Shown here: positions 36,072 to 47,965 of the stretch, one piece after another | Layout of the letters: the number at the start of each line of letters is the position of its first letter | Numbering within the stretch: position 1 is the stretch's first letter | Assembly: GCA_951812925.1 (NCBI GenBank) | Contig: OX638370.1 | Coordinates: 39,559,948 to 39,623,947 of the forward strand | Source of the DNA: Calliopum simillimum | Lineage: Eukaryota > Arthropoda > Insecta > Diptera > Lauxaniidae | DNA: 64,000 bases | Direction of reading: 5' to 3' | Program-made: the position numbers and the translations under genes | The notes under the pieces: generated by a model | What the model was told of the DNA's origin: nothing | The model's input: the letters and a program-made list of their open reading frames with translations, nothing else | The model's database searches: none

Positions 36072-36461
36072 TCTGTGGACTTTTGACAAAACAACCTAAG
36101 TCGAGATAAGACAATTCTCCAGGATTTTAGTTCAAAATATAAAATTTAAATACGCTTCTATTGGTATAATTGCCATGTCTATATGATTTCTTGTTCCAGA
36201 GGTATAAGGGTGTCCCAAAGTTCACGCAAGATTTTAACTTAGCGCCATTCGTGCGGTGAAGTGTTATGAACCAAAAGAAACAAATAATTTGACAGCTAAC
36301 ACTTTAAGATTAGTAAAAATGTATGGAAAGAGGAGATTCAACGCTGCATCAACGAAATTGAAACACATTATTGAAAAGTAGTTAATCAGTTTTTAGGCTC
36401 TTTAGGCTCTCCTAAAAAGTTGCCAATTTCGAGTTAGGTTGTTTTGTCAAAAGTCCACAGA
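36072..36461. mobile_element. Tc1-like MITE, 390 bp
   Basis: TA at 36070-36071 and 36462-36463. Ends TCTGTGGACTTTTGACAAAA and TTTTGTCAAAAGTCCACAGA. It is an internally deleted relative of the older element at 11515-12854, sharing the CTGTGGA end and the GGCTCTCCTAAAAAGTT region. Confidence 0.8.
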
Positions 36462-36463
36462 TA

Positions 36464-38330
36464 TATTCCTAAATAAAGCTATATAAAATTCAACTTGTAA
36501 CATTTAACTAGTTTACTTAGTGAAAATAGGTTATAAAAGGTATAATTCAAGTACTTTAAATAAATTGAAAGATTTAATATAATTTTTTTATATAAAATAA
36601 TACAAATATGTATGTATTAAGTATGAATGGCAACAAAAAAAAAGATTTCTAAATATTGCGTGAACCGAACGACGGGTAAAATGAAGCGTGGTGAATTTCC
36701 TACGTTATAAGGATGTGCTTTTTGGCGTACATTATTTTTTTTTTTTAATATCTTTGAGGCTGATGAGGGAGCATCACGAGCAAAGTTTTCAGCTACAATA
36801 TGCATTCTATTTGTTCGCATTAGGTTTTTCTCTTTTTCGTGGTGGAAAGTTAAGTATTTAAGGTTATGTTGAAAATAATAATTGGGTCAATATATAGCAC
36901 GAAATTTACGTGCGCTGATTAGAGTATTTGTATTTTGCATAAATTTCTTGACTACACAAGTGTATATGTGTAACTAATTGAAAAATAACTAAACTAAGTC
37001 ATAGTTTATGTTCACCATGATAAGTTCAGATAATTTGAGTTAAGACTTCTTATTGAGTATTTATCTTCGAATTGCATGAAAATTTGTACTATATTCTTTT
37101 CTTCGTACTAATTGGCTCTTACCCAATGGCATACAGATAGAGATGCCGTCGACAAATTTTCAAACGACCCTAAAAATTTTCTTGGTTTGTTTTTTCTTGA
37201 TCAGCTTTTTTTGAATTCCACCGAGTGCAAAATAATGACCAAAAATGTCTTCACTTAAATTTTTTGAAATCTTTCAGAAATAACACATGTCAGATTTTGC
37301 CAATCGGGATGCTCTTAATTCGATTGTAGTCGTAGTTTCAAAGATATAGAGTTGAAATTTTGTATATAAACTTTAATTTCTTATGCGGAGATTAGGCCCA
37401 GAGATGGGAAAAATCGGACAAAAACTACTTTCACCTCCCATACAAATGTACCTTTTTTTTTGTTAAAAAAAATTTTGAAAAATTGGTTGTATGGAGATAT
37501 CATATTGAAAATTTGTATTCCCTATTTCAAAAGTAACAGAATACTACTGACAAAAATTGGGCATGATTAAAAAGATACCATACAATTTTTTTTTGTGTAT
37601 TTCTGTGCAATTGTTAATTCTAACACTTCAATCATTGTAAAAAAAGTAGCATTTGTGCAAACTTTGAGCAAGATTTTTTTTTTCAAGTCAATAATAAAAG
37701 TTTGTCCGCGTATTTCCTATATAGTAAAAATGGTAAACCTGATTAAACTTTTAAGTTCTAGTCTATGAAAAATATAAGATTTTTGAAAATTTTCAAATTT
37801 TTAGGCAAGCGATAAATGAGATAAATGAAATGTTCTAGCGCAGATTTTAACACATTTTTTTCCAAAACAAATTATCGAGGCCTTAAGAAAAATAAATTTT
37901 TTTTTGGAAAGCAATGCACGAACGACTTGGTTCTAATTACTTAAAGTGAAAGAATATAAAATATAGTTTTTGTGAACAATTCGAATAACTGATGTTTGAT
38001 GACCGTTATATAGCTGATGGTTTTATTTTCATTCTTTTTTGAGTTCATTTATATAACAAGAAAACATTTATCTTAGATCTACTAAAAAATCATAAAATTT
38101 GGAGCACTTTTATTTTTTCATTAAGAGCATCCAGATTGAAAAAATCTTACACTGTGCGTGGGCTCATTCCGCAATTTTTATAAAGTTTGAAATCTTTTAA
38201 ATTTCCTTTTCTAATTTGTAGGTTAAGAACTTTTCTTAAAAATTTTATATTTGTTCTTGATTTATTGGCAAGTAGTTAAAAAACAGAAAAGCCTCCTTGC
38301 ATTCCTAGCGTATCTTCACTAGGAATGTTA
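36464..38330. other. Spred intron 1, nothing recognised
   Basis: AT-rich, no gene or element supported. A G/C-poor repeat-like part lies at 37100-37950. Confidence 0.4.
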
Positions 38331-38700
38331 CAGGGGTGCCTTTATCGGAACCGGAGTCGGTACCGAATATTTAAATTTTAATTTTTCGGAGTCGGAACCG
38401 GTGTCGGAGATAAAAGTTATGTAAATATTATGGGAGCTTTCCTTCCTTTTCAACAATTCAACAGCATAGAAAAATAAACGGTATTGTGACTGCGAGAGCT
38501 TATGTTAGTGATTTTCCGAAATTAAATTTTATTCTAAGTGTTTTTTTCCGGTTATTTTCAACAATTCAACAGCAAATTTTTATTCAACCGCCGTTATTAC
38601 TTTTAATTCAAAACTTTCGGACCGAAGTCGGAGTCTGAGGTCAATATCAGTCGGCAGTTCCGATCTTTCGAAACCGGAACCGAAGCTATGTAACATCCCC
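38331..38700. mobile_element. Probable hAT-type MITE with repeated GTCGGAACCGG
   Basis: Left end CAGGGGTGCC and right end near CATCCCCG. Both subterminal regions carry GTCGGAACCGG/ACCGGAACCG words several times, in inverted balance. No clean target duplication was found, so the limits are approximate. Confidence 0.45.
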
Positions 38701-39493
38701 GATCTACCCCAATACACATATATCTACTTTTACTTATGGTAAATCGATAGCTGTAGTCTAAGTAATTTAACTAGTAGCAACTAGAAAAGGTGTTTTCTCG
38801 AAGGCGGAGATCGGATTTTCTGGTCAATAGGAAAATTTAACACAAAAGCCTCTAGAATCATCCCTTATTCTCAGTTTTTGTCGTGATTTTTTTTTTTGAT
38901 AATCCTTTTAAGAAAACAACGCTCGGGTGTATTCGTTGGTAAAAAAATCTAATTATAGATAAATATTCACTAAGAAGTTTTTATTTAAAATCATATTTTT
39001 ACTTCCAAAAAATTGAGCCAAAGTCCATAAAGATTGTACGTTTGAAACTGATTATTTTTTTCATGTAACTCTGTGATGTATTTATATAAACTAGATTCGT
39101 CCACTGGTCAAAATTTGACTACAAATGTATTGAATAATTTTGGTACATTGTGGACAGTTTTAGTACTTATTTTTTGCTATTTGGTACAAAATAGAAAAGC
39201 TCATTTATCATCCCTGGCATAATGACAAAAGTGAAACGAAAAGAAAACAAAAGGAATGAAGTTGTGCTGTATCCTCTTTTCGGATCTGTGTGACCGCGTA
39301 TTTTTGTCGTTGTTAATATTGAAAAATTTACATTTGATTTTACCTGGCTTAATGGCAAAACATTACCATAATTTAAACATTGTGCACATTTACACACAAA
39401 TACCTTTCTAATGCTGTATAATTCAAAGTCTTGCTTCATTTCTAGCATAGTATAAAAGGCGGGACAAATTTTTGTTGTGCATATTATTGGGTG
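38701..39493. other. Spred intron 1 with a consensus TATA box at 39451
   Basis: Otherwise featureless. TATAAAAGGCGGG at 39451-39463 fits the TATA-box consensus on the plus strand. The mariner starts about 45 bp further on. No transcript start or gene follows that I can recognise. Confidence 0.3.
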
Positions 39494-39495
39494 TA

Positions 39496-40313
39496 TGCAT
39501 TAATTTCCATCGTTTTTCAAAAGATGTCGCCATCAATACATGGTGACTTAAATGTTAGATCAGAAACGTCATATCTGAAGCTTAGGCATCTGTCAACAAC
39601 TCTGCATTATTAGATTTGAAAATTTTCATTCGCATCATAAATTTTACTGTGCTCCAAAATGTCCGAGTTCGTGCCGAAAAAGCAATATTTGCGGGAAGTT
39701 TTACTTCACTACTATATTTCAAAGAAAACAGCTGCCGAAAGTCATCGCATTCTTGTAGAAGTTTATGGGGACTATGTTCCAGCTGAATCAAGCTGTCGTG
39801 AGTGGTTTCGACGGTTTAAAAGTGGTGATTTTGATGTCGAAGACAAAGAACGTCCTGGTCAGGACCAGCTAGGTTTGATCCATTATGAGCTGTTGCCAGG
39901 TGGCCAAACCATTAATGCTCAATTCTATCGTCAACAATTGATCCGATTGAAGCAGAAAATCCAGGCAGAGCGGCCAACGTATGCGACCAGACACGAGTCA
40001 ATCATTTTCTACCACGATAACGCTCGGCCACATATTGCTGCCCCAGTCAAAAATTACTTGGAAAACAACGGATGGGAAATTTTGCCTCACCCGCCTTATA
40101 GCCCAGACCTTGCACCATCAGACTACCATTTGACTTGATTCGTTTTTGGCCGCCAAGCCGGCGCAGTTTTTCTGGGATGGAATCCATAAATTGCCAGAAA
40201 GATGGGAAAAAGTAGTGACTAGCGATGGGCAATACTTTGAATAAAATACTTTGTACCATTTTCTTTAAATAAAGTCTCAAATAAAAAAAATAAAAACGAT
40301 GGAAATTAATGCA
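39496..40313 (+). mobile_element. mariner element, internally deleted
   Basis: TA at 39494-39495 and 40314-40315. Terminal repeats TGCATTAATTTCCATCGTTT and its inverse, AAACGATGGAAATTAATGCA. 818 bp against about 1.3 kb for full mariners. The ends look intact and may still be recognised by a transposase. Confidence 0.9.
39659..40138 (+). pseudogene. mariner transposase, two internal deletions
   Basis: Starts MSEFVPKKQYLREVLLHYY, continues with the helix-turn-helix region (AAESHRILVEVYGD) and WFRRFKSGDFDVEDKERPGQ, then jumps in frame to IHYELLPGGQTINAQFYRQQ. About 150 residues including the first catalytic aspartate are missing. HDNARPH and YSPDLAPSDY keep the second and third acidic positions. 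A second break follows DYHL: the expected FWDGIHKLPERWEK continues in another frame at about 40170-40215. Mauritiana-type by motif resemblance. Not functional. Confidence 0.9.
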
Positions 40314-40315
40314 TA

Positions 40316-40590
40316 ATATATAGATTATTTTTGCTATGGACATTTTTAATGCATTCTTTATTGAAATCTAGTATGTATTTTGTTATTAATTTAAAGAAAA
40401 TTATTTGGATTACAATTAATGGCTTAAAAGATATGCGCAAATTAAAATAGCACCTTGAAATGCGGCGCACAGTGGTCTAGAATGTTATTCTAGCTAGTCA
40501 TAACACTTTCCTGGTTATTTTTTATAAAAAATATCAGTTTCTATGTTTTGGGGGTCGCTGACTCTAAATCTAAAAACGATTTTTTAAAAA
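40316..40590. other. Spred intron 1, nothing recognised
   Basis: Short AT-rich spacer before the tandem arrays. Confidence 0.4.
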
Positions 40591-41155
40591 TCAAAATGGC
40601 GGATCCAAAATGGCGGACAATTTTATCAAAAAATTAATTATATCACGATAAAATTGTGGTTAAGGGGATTTTTGAGGTTGCTGATTTCGAATTTGGTATC
40701 ATTTTTTTTGTAAACGAAATGGCGGATCCAAAATGGCGGACAATTTTCTTAAAAATTGACTATATCACAACAACTTTGTGGCTTAGAAGTTTTTTGAGGT
40801 CGTTGATTTCGAATTCGGTATCATCTTTTTTGTAAACAAAATGGCGGATCCAAAATGGTGGACAATTTTCTAAAAAATTGATTTTGATTATATCACGACA
40901 AAATTGTGGTTAAGGGGGTTTTTGAGGTTGCTGACTTCGAATTCGGTATCATCTTTTTTGTAAACAAAATGGCGGATCCAAAATGGCGGACAGTTTTCTA
41001 AAAAATTTATTAAATCACGACAAAATTGTGGCTAAAGGGGTTTTTGAGGTCGCTGATTACGAATTCGCTATCATCTTTTTTGTAAACAAAATGGCGGATC
41101 CAAAATGGCGGACAGTTTTCTAAAAAATTGATTATATCACTACAAAATTTTGGCC
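40591..41155. repeat. Tandem array A, about 123-bp unit, 5 copies
   Basis: Copies anchored by GGCGGATCCAAAATGG at 40598, 40721, 40843, 40971 and 41093 (spacing 122-128). Each unit holds two AAAATGGCGG words, which fit YY1/Pho-type binding sites (inverse GCCATTTT). Nine of ten are intact; the second word in copy 3 reads ATGGTGG. The rest of the unit is AT-rich with a GAATTCGGTATCATC block. Confidence 0.9.
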
Positions 41156-41700
41156 TATATGGGAGGTGGGCTTGTCCTTGATTTTATCATGCCCATTTTC
41201 ACCAAATGGCTTAATGATATCTATACTAACTCAGATATTAAATATTATTTTTGTACTTGAAACATTTACGAAGTTATAGTGATTTTAAATTTTTGGTTAC
41301 ATAGGAGGTGGGCGTGTCCTTGACACGATAATGCCCATTTTCACCAAATGACTTAATGCTATCAATACTAACTCGGATATTAAATATTATTGTTGTACCT
41401 TAAATATTTACGAAGTTATGGCGATTCCAAATTTTTGGTTATATGGGAGGTGGGCGTGTTCTTGACCCGATCACGTTCAATTTCACGAAGTGACCCAATG
41501 CTATCTATACTAACTCAGATATTTAATATTATTTTTGTACTTGAAACATTTACGAAGTTATAGTGATTTTAAATTTTTGGTTATATAGGAGGTGGGCGTG
41601 TCCTTGACCCGAACACGCCCATTTTCAACAAATAAATAGATGCTGCTAATACAATATCAGAAATCTAATTTTATTGTTTTACCTCAAACACTTTGGTTGT
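41156..41700. repeat. Tandem array B, 142-bp unit, about 4 copies
   Basis: Anchored by GGAGGTGGGC at 41162, 41304, 41446 and 41588, exactly 142 bp apart. The unit carries GGTGGGCGTGTCCTTGA and TATTTACGAAGTTAT words. It directly abuts array A but is unrelated in sequence. Confidence 0.9.
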
Positions 41701-42508
41701 TATTAGTTTTACGAAACTGGAGTGTTGCAAGAATACAGAAAAGTCGCTGAAGAAAAACTCATCGTAGTCCATGAAGGGGAGTGATGGGGGAGTCAGATAA
41801 ATGCGTAGAACCTTCAGATAGCCTCATATTACACACTTAAATGATCTAGCCGTTGCATCTCCATAAAACATTTTAGTTACAGTCCACAGAGTGCCAAATT
41901 CGTAAATTTAGGAAATGAAATTAGAGAATTTTTGTGATGATCCGGATTTCCTTTTTATATTAAAAAAAACTAACATCTAAGTACGCAAGTCTTCAGAAAA
42001 TAGATCAGATTATCCTCACCATAAGTTTCAGGAGGTAAGATCATTTAGTTTTAAAGATATACTCATTTAAATTTTCACATATTTTAAAAGATTTTTGTAA
42101 AAAATTACCATTTTCTGAATTCATCAAGTTTAAGACGCGAAAACTCAAAAATGGTATTATTTCTTCGTATTCTGGTTCTTGAAATATGTTATCTATTTAT
42201 TTAACTTTAAATTGGTCCAGAAAAAATATTACTTTTAATAAAAAAATTTTCGGAGTTATGACCGGCTGGCGCTCTCTTATAGACCACTGTGCGGTGTTGG
42301 CAATTTTCATTGGAAAATTAATAAGTTGGCTACGTCTAGCTACGTCTTCAAACCATAAAAAAAATAAAGCTGAGAATCTACTTTTCCAATTTAAGTCCAA
42401 AAAAAGTTCGACATATTTCAAGCTAATCATTCAATTCATAAATTTTCTGAAAAGGGTCATGTGATTTTCAACGCGAGTTTGCAGTGCAAGTATTGTTTAT
42501 GGAAATAA
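41701..42508. other. Spred intron 1, nothing recognised
   Basis: No element or gene supported. The open frame at 42186-42464 has no recognisable content. Confidence 0.4.
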
Positions 42509-44030
42509 TCCCAACGGGAAAAAATAAAGCTGCTTTCCAGAAGAGCATAATAGAAGCAAACCTTTGGTAGCATCCCAATGTGCACAAAAACGGATGAGGA
42601 TCCGTTTCGAATCCATTACGAGTTCATAAAGGTATAAAAAACGTAATCCGCGGTAACGGATCCATTTCGAACCCGTAACGTACATCAAAAATGAATTCAA
42701 AACGCTTTGTTTAGATAAAAAAAAAAACATTTTGAAGCGCTTATTAGCAAATAAAAAAAAAAATTGAATTCCGCAGTGCGGGCCCGTTTCGAATCCGAAA
42801 CTTATGTAAAAACGAATTCAAAACGGATTTGCTTTTAAATATGTTAATGCTGTATATTTACAGAAAAAACCCGTTTTGATGCGCCTATTAGCAATTAAAA
42901 AATAATAAAAAGAAAAAAAAGGAAGAAAAATAAAGGGTAAAAATCCACCTCTGGTAGGATTCGAACCTTGGCAAATCCGTTTCGATTCCGTATATACTTC
43001 AAATACGAACTCAAAACGGATTTGCTTTATTTAATTTTTATGATAAAAAAAATATTTTTGATTTGTTTTTATTTTCTTTTTATTTTATTGCGTATGATTT
43101 TTTGTAAACTTTTGAAACTCTGTTTGAAAAAATGTTTTTGATTCCAAATTTGAGTATATAACATTTTTTATCAAAAAAAGGGAAGAAAAACAACATAGAA
43201 TACTTATAAAAAAACAACAGAAATTTGTTTAATATACAAACTTTAAATCTCAACATCAAATAAGTCTACATCAGTTAAGTAAACATCATATCGGTCAATA
43301 GCCTAGTTGTCTAACGTCTCGTGTATGAAAGAGTATTACCCCGGGAGCCTGAGTTCGATTCCCGGCCGGGCTAGTAATTTTTTTTTTTTGTTATTTTGTT
43401 TTTTTTAATTAAAAATAAGCGCTTCACCCTGTTTTCTTTTTTTTATAAGCATTCCCAGTGTGCCAGACGGTTCATATCTTCGCTTTTTTACCCGTTACGG
43501 ATCCGTTACTGATCCGTTTGCGGGAGAAATTCCAAAAAAAAAAACGATTCGCTTTTTTTTTGGGAATCTCTCCCGCCAACGGATCAGTAACGGATCCGTA
43601 ACGGGTAAAAAAGCGAAGATATGAACCGTCTGGCACACTGGGTTAACATTATTAAAAGCGAATCCGTTTTGAATTCGTTTTTGATGTACGTTACAGGTTC
43701 GAAACGGATCCATAAAAGAAGAAAAAACGATTCGTTTTTTTTTTAGGAATCCTTCCCGCAAACGGATCAGTAACGGATACGTAACGGATTCCGTAACGGA
43801 TAAAAAGAACGAAAATATGAACCCGTTACGGATCCGAAACGAGTCCGTTTGGCACACTGGGATATGACATTTTGTAGTTTTTGCATTTTTTTAATTCTTG
43901 TTAAAAAATCTGCCAAAAGTGAGAGAAAAAACTTCTCAGAATTTCTTGAGTTTTTCTCAGTACATTTTTCAGAAAATTACATGTGCCTCGACTCAACTTC
44001 TACACTTCCAATTTCTGTTTCCCGTTGGGA
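42509..44030. mobile_element. Compound inverted-repeat element containing tRNA-like units
   Basis: Bounded by TCCCAACGGGAA (42509-42520) and TTTCCCGTTGGGA (ending 44030). 42573-43290 is the inverted partner of 1-716. 43440-43860 adds further units with GGATCCGTTACGGG/GTTCGAAACGGATCC words, which form local hairpins (43490-43640). The limits are inferred from the short end repeats; no target duplication was seen. Confidence 0.5.
43299..43373 (+). repeat. tRNA-like sequence with internal Pol III promoter boxes
   Basis: TAGCCTAGTTGT (43299-43310) fits the A box. About 40 bp on, AGTTCGATTCC (43352-43362) fits the B box with one change. A T-rich run follows from 43378. The total span is near tRNA size, but acceptor and T stems pair poorly, so it is a tRNA-derived repeat (SINE-head-like) rather than a tRNA gene. 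Confidence 0.5.
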
Positions 44031-45353
44031 TACCTATAAAAATAATGTTGTTGTTTAGGAATAAATAATTTTGGTTCATTTTCTATGGTAGGTTCGTTGA
44101 CGTATCTCACCCGTTTTAGAATTTTTTTTACTAGCTTTAACTTATTAGGCATGCAAAATTTCATTGTTTTAGGGGCACTTCTATTTTTTCCAAAACATGA
44201 AGTATGACAAAAAACGAGATACAAATCTTTTTTTAATGCAGCAGTTAATAAGATATTACCCATCCTAAATTTACATTACTCCACTCTCCGTCACAACAGC
44301 CAAAGAAACTTTATAGTGCGACCCTCAGAAAAAATACACATGGTTTATGTACGCTATCATAACATATGTACATATGTACAAAAGCAGCTTTATAAATACA
44401 TATGTATGTATTTAAATTAAAACTACTTTTAACACCACAATAATTTCCTTGCTGTATGCACTTTTATAATGAAAAAAAAAAAAGAGTAAACTTTGTGGTT
44501 TCCTGCAACTTTTGCACGTCCGTCCTTTCATTCATTGAGAATTTGGACTAATTGAAAGCAACGGAAGTCTAACGTCATTCATCGCTGCACTCAGTAGCAG
44601 TAGTACAGGGTCGAATACAACGACGGCGATAACAACATGCATCGAAAACATGAATGAAAAAAAAAAAAAAAAAAATGAGCGAGCGGCCAAATAAGCAGAG
44701 TTGTGCTATTAAGCCAAGTTATGACATTTTTACCATTTGCATAGGTTACCGTACAATGGTGCACTCCTTAACGCTTCAATGTTGCCAAAATTTAAAAGTT
44801 AAACTAGTTGGCGGACGCACCAGGCAGCACGTTTGAAATGGGTCGGTAAAATGGGCTTTAAGGGGGCTGAAAAGTGTGTTCTTGAATATTGAGATGATTT
44901 AGATCATTCTTATTAGCTGATTCTCATCAGCCTTAACTAAGCTCAAAGGATAGCTGCACCCTACCCATTTCCTAATTTGATGACTGTACTTTGAAATAAA
45001 GTGCTATACTAAAATCAGGAACTAAGTAATTAGATGGCCTCTTTATCCATTTTCGGAATTTTTACCGGTCAAATGTTGTGAAGTAATGCTTAACAAAATG
45101 GCAGGTCTTTGAAACCCCAAAACGACAAGGTGAAAATATAATAAATTTTTGGATTATTGAAGAACTTGTAAAAACCACCATCAAACAAAAAAAATACAAG
45201 ATCTCTTGGACAATTACCACTAATGCAATCATTGCCATGAGGACTACTGAAAATTGGATTAATAACTGTTATGTAGCTTTAAGTAGACCTGAAAACAGTG
45301 ATTTTTGCACTTTTAAACAAGAATAACTCAGGAACCTGACATGAACGAAAAAA
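44031..45353. other. Spred intron 1, probably unique
   Basis: 44280-44850 looks non-repetitive (no resemblance to other parts of the window; A18 run near 44660). No coding or RNA feature is supported. Confidence 0.4.
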
Positions 45354-45912
45354 AACTAGTAAGGGTGGTATCTTTGGCCTGGCCAAACACTAAATACCTT
45401 ACACTGCATTTCAAGTACATATATTATTAAACACTTAGTTGATAAATACTATGGTATATTCTTGTACATACAAGTTTTTATTAAAATAAATTGTTTCATT
45501 CTTCCGTAACTCCTAGAAGAGTATAAGAGCAAATAGCTTATATGGGAAGTGCCTCCTTTTTGCTTCGAGTTTGCAATTAATGTTCTTAGTTATCAACCCA
45601 GGATATATTCATTTTGTTCTTCCGTTTATATCGCAGAGAAGGAGGCGTGGCAGATATAGAAAAGTATATATATTATTGATCAGCGTCATCTCCTGAGTCG
45701 ATATAGCCATGTCCGTCTGTCTGGTTGGGTGTGCGTGGAAATACATTTTCTGGGAAAACTGACCAAGATAATTCAATGAAATTTGGTACGCTGCCCCCAT
45801 CGTCAAAGTTAGTTCGTGGGATTGAAAATGAGCGCCATATAAGCAAAATTTTAAAAACACTGCAGTGTACGGTATTTAATGTTAGACCAGGACAAAGGTT
45901 GCACCCATACTA
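45354..45912. repeat. Two partial copies of the TACCCTACAC repeat family
   Basis: 45354-45560 is the 3' end of the family in minus orientation (inverse of 29770-29975, including TCTTTGGCCTGGCCAAACAC). 45595-45912 is plus-oriented and contains the CAGCGTCATCTCCTGAGTCG block and a CACTGCAGTGTACGGTATTT end. The intact CGTCA site here serves as an empty-site reference for the palindrome at 48799. Confidence 0.65.
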
Positions 45913-47185
45913 GATTCGGATCAGTTTGTGGAACACTTTCTTTCCATTTGTGTATAGTTAGCTAAAACTTTGTTGAAAATAAAAAAACAAAATCTCGAAC
46001 GGCTTACGAGATATAGCCGAAGAAGCTTTGAAAACGCCAGTTTGTACCCTATTTTATGGCACTACATATATAAGCCATAAAATCCAATACTCCTGATATA
46101 AAGTAAATTTTTATTATTAAACGATTTTTTTTAAAAAACCCAATAAACCCAAAAATGTTGGGGGTTTTTTTAGGTGGGTAAAACTCAATTAAACCAGGGT
46201 GGGTTTTTTGTGGGCTGGGAAAAATATGCCAGCCCTGCTCATTTGTCAAAACCCCCAGAGTACCTTCCATAAATACGCCACTGACTATTACCACTACCAT
46301 TCAACGTATAACATTAAAATATCGAGGGCTAACTTTTATCAATGAACTGCACAAAGTTAACTACCTCGTATCTCAAGGATGAACCGCATAAAAACTCTAA
46401 ATGAATGAATGAAAACTAAAAATCGTTCAGCACTTGGTTGATAAATGCTTGGCAGGAAGCGTTCTGTCACTTCTACTAACTGACTGGCAGCTATTCGTTC
46501 AAGTCCTTGGTTAAGTTTTTTCACTTTTTTGTTTAATTTTTATAAAGCAACGAACGCAATGTCTCTAATCGGTAGCATACATTTTATTTACCATCAAAGA
46601 AAAATGTTATATTTACAATATGTATGTATGTATGTAAGCAAAAATTAGGACAACATAAGTATAGAGGTATATTGTTTGTACTAGTGTACGTTTATAAAAA
46701 TAATAATACCTATAAATATCAACAGCCATACATACATATTTTTACATACAAAAATACATATGCGTACTAGATATATAACAAATAAACTGGGGCAACATTG
46801 TAGGTACACTTACTGCTCAATGAATTTGTGAATCAGCCCGAAAACTCCAATTCAGAATGAATATTTGAAAAAAAAAGAAAAAAAAAAAAATATACAATAA
46901 ACCGACAACTAAAAAACCACCACCATGCAATCGTGAAAGAAAAGGGAGCAACAGCCAACCAACTCCATTCATAAGGGAAGCCAAGGGAATTAAGTCAGTC
47001 AACCTGAACAGCACCACTCACTGCTGAAGAATGAAGTTGTGTTGTGTTGCGGTGAGTGAAATTGTAACTTTTTTTCGAAACAAAACAGGATGTTAGGATA
47101 CATGCACAACAAGTTTCCGCTGTATCTGGAATACTTCATTTCATTTAGTTCTATGCGAATTCGTATTTAATACAAACTCGGATGA
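45913..47185. other. Spred intron 1, nothing recognised
   Basis: No element supported. Short TATG microsatellite near 46620; poly-A near 46870-46890. Confidence 0.4.
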
Positions 47186-47965
47186 ATTAAGGCAAGTACG
47201 CAGACCAAAAGGAGAAAGATTAAATCCAAAGTTTTGCAAAGACCCTGAACAGCACGGAGAATGGAGTGTAGTGGTCTGGGGCTGCTTCTGTGGTCAAGGG
47301 AGTGGGCCAATTCATAAGAATGATGGAACTATGGAACTTTTCATGTAATTACTTTGACGTTCCAAACGATGTGATGCTCCCTTATGCCGACGAAGAGATG
47401 CCACTTAAATGGAGGTTCCAACAGGACAACGTTCCAAGCACACACCTCTAAAGTTTGTAAAGCCTGGTTTCAGAAAAATTGGATATAAGTTCTTGATTGG
47501 CCTGACCAGTCCCCAGATTTGAATCCCATTGAGAACCTCTGGGATTTCGTTAACATGAAAATCGACAAAGAAATTTAAAAACGAAGAAAGATCTCTTTGA
47601 AGCTTTAAAAGTAGCCTGGGAAGGGATATCGCAGGACATCATTAATATTTTAATGTCCTTCATGCCTTAAAAATGTGCTAGTGTCAACCAGTATAAAGGG
47701 TTTTCAACTTAATATTAATTTTAAAAGTTTTTATTAAATGTAAAGAAGGGGGTGCTTTAGTTTTGTCTGATAAATTTTCCAAATTGAAATGTTTATTTAA
47801 TGTTAACTCTTATTTAACCCTGAATCTTTTAAATTTTTGTTTGTCAATAATAAACGTTTAAATAAATTACATAAAAACAAAATAACTCAATAACGTCGTT
47901 TTCTCAAAAAAAAAAAATGTTGATATAAGAAAACATTACTTAGGGGGTGCTTAAGTTTTTTTCCG
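47186..47965 (+). pseudogene. Tc1-like transposase relic with right element end
   Basis: In-frame pieces GEWSVVVWGCFCGQGSGPIH and WPDQSPDLNPIENLWDFVN match the Tc1 transposase core and third catalytic region. FQQDNVPSTHL lies between them in a shifted frame. At 47942-47973 AGGGGGTGCTTAAGTTTTTT then CCGATACTGTA resembles a Tc1 terminal repeat. The N-terminal half is missing and there are several breaks. Confidence 0.75.

Noticed and set aside
40591..41700. CRISPR array
   Set aside because: The repeats are 123- and 142-bp tandem units in a eukaryotic intron, without short repeats alternating with unique spacers.
43299..43373. Functional tRNA gene
   Set aside because: A and B boxes are present but acceptor and T stems do not pair well and no clear anticodon arm exists.
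43495..43857. 120-codon minus-strand frame
   Set aside because: Runs through repeated GGATCCGTTACGGG units; repetitive translation without any protein family.
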